The notes beneath the pieces were generated by a model that was not told the origin of the DNA, ran no database searches, and saw nothing but the letters and a program-made list of their open reading frames with translations. 11,166 bases of DNA from the NCBI GenBank assembly GCA_029983625.1, contig JASBZF010000056.1, forward strand, positions 1 to 11,166, written 5' to 3'. Source of the DNA: Pauljensenia sp. Lineage in GTDB: Bacteria; Actinomycetota; Actinomycetes; Actinomycetales; Actinomycetaceae. The position numbers and the translations under genes are program-made. This document shows positions 6,877-11,166 of this stretch, in pieces. How positions within the stretch are numbered: the stretch's first letter is position 1; every line of letters begins with the position of its first letter.

Positions 6877-9183
6877 TTATGCGCGACTCTGTCCCGACAG
6901 ACGGAGTGCTTCAAACACCCCATCGACCCTTCGCAATGCCGAAAGTACCGCATTGAGGTGTCCAAGATCTGCCATTTCAAAAGAGAATTGCGCCGTTGAG
7001 ATCTGATCGTTCGATGTGTGAGTCGTCGCGGTAATGATATTGACACCGTAGTCGCTCATCACCCGTGTCAGATCGGAGAGCAAACCCGCACGATCCAGTG
7101 CCCGAACTCGAATCTGGACACGGAAAACACGCCCCGTTGCGCCTTCCTCCCAGGCAACGTCAATAAAACGTTCCGGTTGCAGTTCTTGTAATCGCACAGC
7201 ATTCCGGCAAGTCGCAAGATGCACAGAAACACCCTGTCCGCGAGTAATGAAACCGACGATGTGATCTCCGGGCACCGGTGTACAGCACTTCGCAAGCTTG
7301 ACCCAGATGTCCTTTGCGTCCATCCCTGCGACGGTAATCCCCGAATCTGAAGAAGTTGCCCGAGCTGTCCGTGTCGCCCCCGGCGTAACGGCCTCAGACA
7401 GAGTCTCCTCGGTCCCGTCACCCCCGCCTAAATTATCCACAAGCTTTGTAACGACGTTCCGGGGAGACACCTGGTTTTCTCCCACGGCCGCATACAAACT
7501 CGACACATCGGGATAACCGAGGGAATTGGCGACTGAAAGGATTGACTCATGAGTCATCAGACGCTGAAGCGGAAGATTGAGTTTACGCATCGCCTTCGCG
7601 AGCGCTTCCTTCCCGTCCTCAATCGCTTCCTCACGTCGCTCTTTGGAGAACCAGGCTTTAATTTTCGATCTCGCCCTCGGCGATGCGACAAAAGCCAGCC
7701 AATCGCGAGAAGGCCCGGCTTTGTCGGACTTTGAAGTAACGACCTCGACAGTTTCACCTGATTCCAAACGAGTATCGAGAGAGACAAGACGCCCGTTTAC
7801 CTTGGCTCCGACCGTGCGATGTCCGACCTCCGTGTGCACCGCGTAAGCGAAATCAACGGGGGTAGCACGTGCTGGTAAGACAACAACTTCACCTTTGGGT
7901 GTAAAAACGTACACCTCATCGCCGGCGATCTCGTAGCGTAAAGAGTCAAGGAACTCTTCAGGATCACCTGTTTCACGTTCCATTTCGACCAGTGCGCGCA
8001 ACCAGTTTGCCTGCTCGTCCGAACTCATCTTGTCCGAATCAGGCCCCGTCGCATTCGGATTCTGCTTATACCTCCAGTGTGCGGCCACACCGTGCTCGGC
8101 ACGTTCGTGCATTTCGTAGGTACGGATCTGAATCTCTACCGGTTTACCACCCGGTCCCACAACCGTTGTGTGCAAAGACTGATAGAGATTGAACTTCGGC
8201 ATCGCGATGTAGTCCTTGAAGCGACCAGGAATCGGATTCCATCGCCCATGCAAAGACCCGAGGACCGAATAGCAATCCTTGACCGAATCAACGAGGACAC
8301 GCACTGCAACAAGGTCGAAAATCTCGTCGAAAGCTTTTCCTCGAACGATCATCTTCTGATAGATCGAATAGTGGTTCTTCGGACGCCCCGACACTGTTCC
8401 CTTCGTGCCGGATTTCCTCAAATCCTCTTCGATCTGACTGATGACCTCACGCAGATAGAGTTCGCGCTGCGGTGCCCGCTCACAGACAAGACGATCAATT
8501 TCTTCATAGATTTCCGGGTAGAGGGTCTTGAAAGAAATTTCTTCAAGTTCCCACTTCACCATGTTCATTCCGAGGCGATGAGCCAGCGGCGCGTAAATCT
8601 CAAGTGTTTCGCGCGCTTTGGCGCGCGCGGATGCCGCGGGCACGAATTTCCACGTGCGCGCATTATGGAGCCGGTCCGCAAGTTTAATGAGGAGCACGCG
8701 AATATCGCGGCTCATTGCGACGATCATCTTGCGCAGGGTCTCTGACTGAGCGGCAGCTCCGTAACGCACCTTGTCGAGTTTTGTCACTCCATCGACGAGG
8801 GCGGCGATCGCTTCACCGTAATCGGCGCGCAGTTCTTCGACCGTATAATCGGTGTCTTCCACGGTGTCGTGAAGGAGGGCAGCCACGAGGGTCGGTGTGG
8901 TCATCCCCATTTCCGCAAGGATCGTCGCAACCGCTACCGGATGGGTGATGTAGGGTTCACCAGATTTGCGAATCTGCCCACGATGCTGCTCTTCAGCAGT
9001 TCGGTATGCGCGTTCAATAAGGGAAACATCCGACTTCGGATGGTGTGCTCTCAACGCACGCACGAGCGGTTCGATTTCAGGAATCGTGGGATGTGAACGC
9101 GCACCAAACCAGACGAGGCCGGATCGCACAAACGATCCGGCCGCCGGAGGCTTGGAGCCTACATCAGTTGTCTGGTCAGCCAT
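6877..9183 (-). CDS. rel: Bifunctional (p)ppGpp synthetase/hydrolase (Rel)
   Basis: A 768-residue long-form RelA/SpoT homologue that makes (p)ppGpp from ATP and GDP/GTP on starved ribosomes and degrades it. The HD hydrolase domain is complete: H81 in THPVAVA, HDTVED (105-110) and N174 in KLADRLHNARTW. The synthetase domain (about 265-375) has GRPKNHYSIYQKM and the RFKD motif (321-324), the RXKD form typical of bifunctional enzymes rather than the EXDD form of synthetase-only RelA, followed by YQSLHTTV. Next come a TGS domain (about 423-484), a helical region, a zinc-finger-like KCCTPVPGDH...C (632-659) and an ACT domain (about 687-762). All regulatory domains are present, so sensing of uncharged tRNA is expected. 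ATG 9183 lies 44 bp after apt; its ribosome binding site is weak (GGGCCT), perhaps relying on coupling. Often annotated relA. Stop TAA. Confidence 0.97.
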   Translation of the reverse strand: MADQTTDVGSKPPAAGSFVRSGLVWFGARSHPTIPEIEPLVRALRAHHPKSDVSLIERAYRTAEEQHRGQIRKSGEPYITHPVAVATILAEMGMTTPTLVAALLHDTVEDTDYTVEELRADYGEAIAALVDGVTKLDKVRYGAAAQSETLRKMIVAMSRDIRVLLIKLADRLHNARTWKFVPAASARAKARETLEIYAPLAHRLGMNMVKWELEEISFKTLYPEIYEEIDRLVCERAPQRELYLREVISQIEEDLRKSGTKGTVSGRPKNHYSIYQKMIVRGKAFDEIFDLVAVRVLVDSVKDCYSVLGSLHGRWNPIPGRFKDYIAMPKFNLYQSLHTTVVGPGGKPVEIQIRTYEMHERAEHGVAAHWRYKQNPNATGPDSDKMSSDEQANWLRALVEMERETGDPEEFLDSLRYEIAGDEVYVFTPKGEVVVLPARATPVDFAYAVHTEVGHRTVGAKVNGRLVSLDTRLESGETVEVVTSKSDKAGPSRDWLAFVASPRARSKIKAWFSKERREEAIEDGKEALAKAMRKLNLPLQRLMTHESILSVANSLGYPDVSSLYAAVGENQVSPRNVVTKLVDNLGGGDGTEETLSEAVTPGATRTARATSSDSGITVAGMDAKDIWVKLAKCCTPVPGDHIVGFITRGQGVSVHLATCRNAVRLQELQPERFIDVAWEEGATGRVFRVQIRVRALDRAGLLSDLTRVMSDYGVNIITATTHTSNDQISTAQFSFEMADLGHLNAVLSALRRVDGVFEALRLSGQSRA

Positions 9184-9227
9184 AGGCCCATGATACGACT
9201 TGTGACCTGTCAGACACGAAACGAAAA

Positions 9228-9773
9228 CTAGACGAGCAGTGCGGACTCAACTTTCACACCGGATTGCTCCAGCAGTGTGCGACCATCGAATGCTTCAAGT
9301 TCGAGCAGTACCGCGATTATCTCAACCTGGGCACCACAGCGACGAAGAAGCTCCACCGAAGCATTCGCAGTCCCACCCGTTGCGAGCACATCATCAACGA
9401 CAAGCACACGGGAACCCGGCCGAACCGACTCAGGACGGATCTCCATACGGGCCGTCCCATATTCGAGCGAGTAGTCAACTCCGATCACATGACCGGGCAG
9501 TTTCCCCGCTTTACGGATCGTGAGCATACCGACACCGAGCTGTGTTGCCAGGGGTGCTCCGAGGATGAAACCGCGTGATTCCAGACCCGCCACCGCATCG
9601 ATCGCTCCTGCGTAGCGCTCCCCCAGAATCTGTATGAGTTCCTTGAAAGCAGCACCATTTGCAATCAACGGCGTGATGTCACGGAAAAGGACACCCGGTT
9701 CAGGAAAATCGGGAATCAACCCAAGGTTGGCAGAGATCAGTTCTCCCACATGGGTGCCGAGTTCACCGCTCAT
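9228..9773 (-). CDS. apt: Adenine phosphoribosyltransferase
   Basis: A 181-residue cytosolic enzyme that converts adenine and PRPP to AMP and pyrophosphate in purine salvage. The type I phosphoribosyltransferase PRPP-binding motif VLVVDDVLATGGT is at 123-135. The family's N-terminal PDFPEPGVLFRDITPL (21-36), ESRGF (65-69) and flexible-loop region YSLEYGTARME (101-111) are also present, and the length is normal for Apt. The start ATG 9773 overlaps the secF stop as ATGA, with GAAGG about 8 nt upstream inside secF, so translation is probably coupled. The position between secF and rel is that of apt in other actinobacteria; AMP made here feeds the nucleotide pool that Rel draws on. Stop TAG. Confidence 0.97.
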   Translation of the reverse strand: MSGELGTHVGELISANLGLIPDFPEPGVLFRDITPLIANGAAFKELIQILGERYAGAIDAVAGLESRGFILGAPLATQLGVGMLTIRKAGKLPGHVIGVDYSLEYGTARMEIRPESVRPGSRVLVVDDVLATGGTANASVELLRRCGAQVEIIAVLLELEAFDGRTLLEQSGVKVESALLV

Positions 9774-10867
9774 CGTCCGGCCTTCTTTCTTCTGGGCTGC
9801 GAGGCATTCGGGAGGCGATGTCCCGGAGCGATTGGCGCTACCTTCACTGCGGCCGCCGAAACATCGGATTTTGTCTCGTGAGAAGCAGCAAGACGAGCCG
9901 CACGTTCTTTCGCGACAATCGCATTGTGTTCTTTCGTGCGCGCCAGACGCTCTTGAAGCATCACAAGCAGCGGAGAGGCAATGAAGATCGAAGAGTAGGT
10001 ACCCGCGATCATGCCAACGAAAAGGGCAAGCGAAATGTCGGTAAGAGTGCCCGTACCGAGCATGAGAGAACCGATGATGAGAATCGCCCCCACGGGCAAG
10101 AGAGCCACGACGGAGGTATTGATCGAACGCACCATCGTCTGATTCACCGCAAGGTTCACATACTCAGCGAAGGTGTAACGCTTCTGGTCGTATACATCCT
10201 GAGTAAGTTCGCGCACCTTATCGAAAACGACGACCGTATCGTAAAGGGAGTAGCCGAGGATCGTGAGGAAACCGATGACCGTTGCCGGGGAAACCTCCAC
10301 CTGGGTGATGACAAAGACCGCTAGAGTCACCGCGACGTCATGCACGAGGGCGAGCATGGCTGCCGCTGCCATCGTCCATGAGCGGAAATACAGGGTCATC
10401 AAGACGGCGACGAGCACCATGAAGATCACGAGTGACTGAACAGCCTTCGAGGTCACCGACTGTCCCCAAGACGGGCCGATGGTCGAGGATTGCACATCGG
10501 CAGGAGCAACCGAGTAAGCACTCGCGAGAGCATCACGTATCTGAGCTGCCTGTTCGGAATCCACCGAGGCCGTCTGAATACGCACGGAATTCGTGCCGAC
10601 GCGCGTGACTTTCGCCGTGTCAACGATCTGTGTGCCCGTCACGATTTCACTCGCTTTGGCTTCTGACTGATCCGAAACATTCGTCACGTCGAATTGGGCA
10701 CCACCGGTGAATTCGATCGAACGGTTAAGCCCCACGATAAAAGGCAAGATCAATCCGATAGCAATGACGACCGAAGCAATAGCGACGAAGAGTTTGCGCT
10801 TGGGGACAACAGCATAAGCCTTGTCACCCGAGTACAGGGCGTTACCCCATTGAGCGAAGGACATCAT
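9770..10867 (-). CDS. secF: Protein translocase subunit SecF
   Basis: A 365-residue inner-membrane subunit of the SecDF complex, which uses the proton motive force to pull preproteins through SecYEG. Six membrane segments are visible: one near 26-46, then after a ~95-residue extracytoplasmic domain (with EFTGGAQFDV at 52-61) five at about 144-162, 169-189, 195-215, 252-269 and 276-304. The family-typical LALVHDVAVTLAVF, GYSLYDTVVVFDKVRE and NQTMVRSINTSV are present. A basic cytoplasmic tail ends in QPRRKKAGR. Three in-frame starts are adjacent (GTG 10870, ATG 10867, ATG 10864). ATG 10867 is chosen because GGAG lies 7 nt upstream; it overlaps the secD stop by one base (TGATG). Stop TGA overlaps apt. 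Confidence 0.96.
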   Translation of the reverse strand: MMSFAQWGNALYSGDKAYAVVPKRKLFVAIASVVIAIGLILPFIVGLNRSIEFTGGAQFDVTNVSDQSEAKASEIVTGTQIVDTAKVTRVGTNSVRIQTASVDSEQAAQIRDALASAYSVAPADVQSSTIGPSWGQSVTSKAVQSLVIFMVLVAVLMTLYFRSWTMAAAAMLALVHDVAVTLAVFVITQVEVSPATVIGFLTILGYSLYDTVVVFDKVRELTQDVYDQKRYTFAEYVNLAVNQTMVRSINTSVVALLPVGAILIIGSLMLGTGTLTDISLALFVGMIAGTYSSIFIASPLLVMLQERLARTKEHNAIVAKERAARLAASHETKSDVSAAAVKVAPIAPGHRLPNASQPRRKKAGR

Positions 10868-11166
10868 CACTTGTCTCCGTCCGTGTCGGTGTTCGCCTCA
10901 GTGCCCGCAGAAAGGGGCGCATTGGCTTTCTCGGCGAGTCGTGCAGCACGTCGCCGCTGAGCAATTGAAGAGCTTTCGCCCTCGATCATCGAATCGTTCT
11001 TCTTCGTGTCGTTTGCACTCGCACTGCGCGTCACCACTCTGCCGCGACCGGCGTACACAAGCCCGGATTTCGCACCAAGATGCTCGGGATCAAGGCCGGA
11101 CAGGGGATGACCCTGACCGAAGAAGCGCGTCTTGGTGAGCAGTTCCATCATCGGATGTGTAAAGAG
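10867..11166 (-). CDS. secD: Protein translocase subunit SecD, C-terminal tail (5' part outside window)
   Basis: The frame is open from the right edge to the TGA at 10869-10867 and gives the last 99 residues of a protein whose start lies beyond the window. It begins LFTHPMMELL, then TRFFGQGHPLSGLDPEHLG, which I recognise as the conserved end of actinobacterial SecD just after its last membrane segment. The rest is a hydrophilic, presumably cytoplasmic tail, with a basic patch QRRRAARLAEKA and an acidic Thr/Asp-rich end (TEANTDTDGDK). The position directly before secF with overlapping stop and start supports the call. The ATG codons at 11151 and 11148 are internal. Confidence 0.9.
   Translation of the reverse strand, partial: LFTHPMMELLTKTRFFGQGHPLSGLDPEHLGAKSGLVYAGRGRVVTRSASANDTKKNDSMIEGESSSIAQRRRAARLAEKANAPLSAGTEANTDTDGDK

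Noticed and set aside
8610..8627. Strong CGCGCGC hairpin with loop TTTG
   Set aside because: Lies inside rel and is explained by Ala/Arg codons of the encoded AKAR stretch.
9184..9227. TGAC-AG-GTCA repeat between apt and rel as an operator
   Set aside because: Only 4-bp arms in a short intra-operon gap; expected by chance.

Overview
The window reads as chromosomal DNA of an actinobacterium of moderate G+C, most likely in or near the Actinomycetaceae. The main reason is the minus-strand gene order secD-secF-apt-rel-(DUF349)-metallo-hydrolase-hisS, a housekeeping block I know from actinobacteria: M. tuberculosis keeps secD, secF, apt, relA, a glyoxalase-II-like hydrolase and hisS in this order. 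The proteins also look actinobacterial, for example the HisRS N-terminus and the Rel sequence. The genus assignment is inference; no rRNA or tRNA gene is present.

Layout from right to left, in the direction of transcription. The C-terminal tail of SecD enters at the right edge and its stop overlaps the start of secF (TGATG). SecF is followed by apt with an ATGA overlap, then after 44 bp by rel, the bifunctional (p)ppGpp synthetase/hydrolase. A 170-bp gap holding an imperfect tandem repeat comes next. It is followed by a three-repeat DUF349 protein, a metallo-beta-lactamase-fold hydrolase starting 1 bp after the DUF349 stop, and hisS 52 bp further on. A 307-bp non-coding stretch (2930-3236) separates hisS from a DEAD-box RNA helicase of the DeaD/CsdA type with a DbpA-like RNA-binding domain and a basic RG-rich tail. 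The only plus-strand gene is the 3' part of an MFS transporter at the left edge. It converges on the helicase with 20 bp between the stops.

How the genes fit together: SecDF drives late steps of protein export. Apt salvages adenine, feeding the purine pool that Rel uses to make and degrade (p)ppGpp in response to uncharged tRNA. HisRS charges tRNA, and the helicase remodels structured RNA and ribosome intermediates. The block therefore groups growth-rate, translation and export functions. Every gene looks intact except the two cut by the window edges.

I did not find a mobile element, CRISPR array, defence system or other clearly novel system. What merits a second look is mostly regulatory: the 307-bp region upstream of the helicase can form mutually exclusive stems overlapping a 19-codon reading frame, the region upstream of DUF349 carries an imperfect tandem repeat, and the hisS ribosome binding site lies in a small hairpin. 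These are modest signals seen in a single sequence and could be chance.
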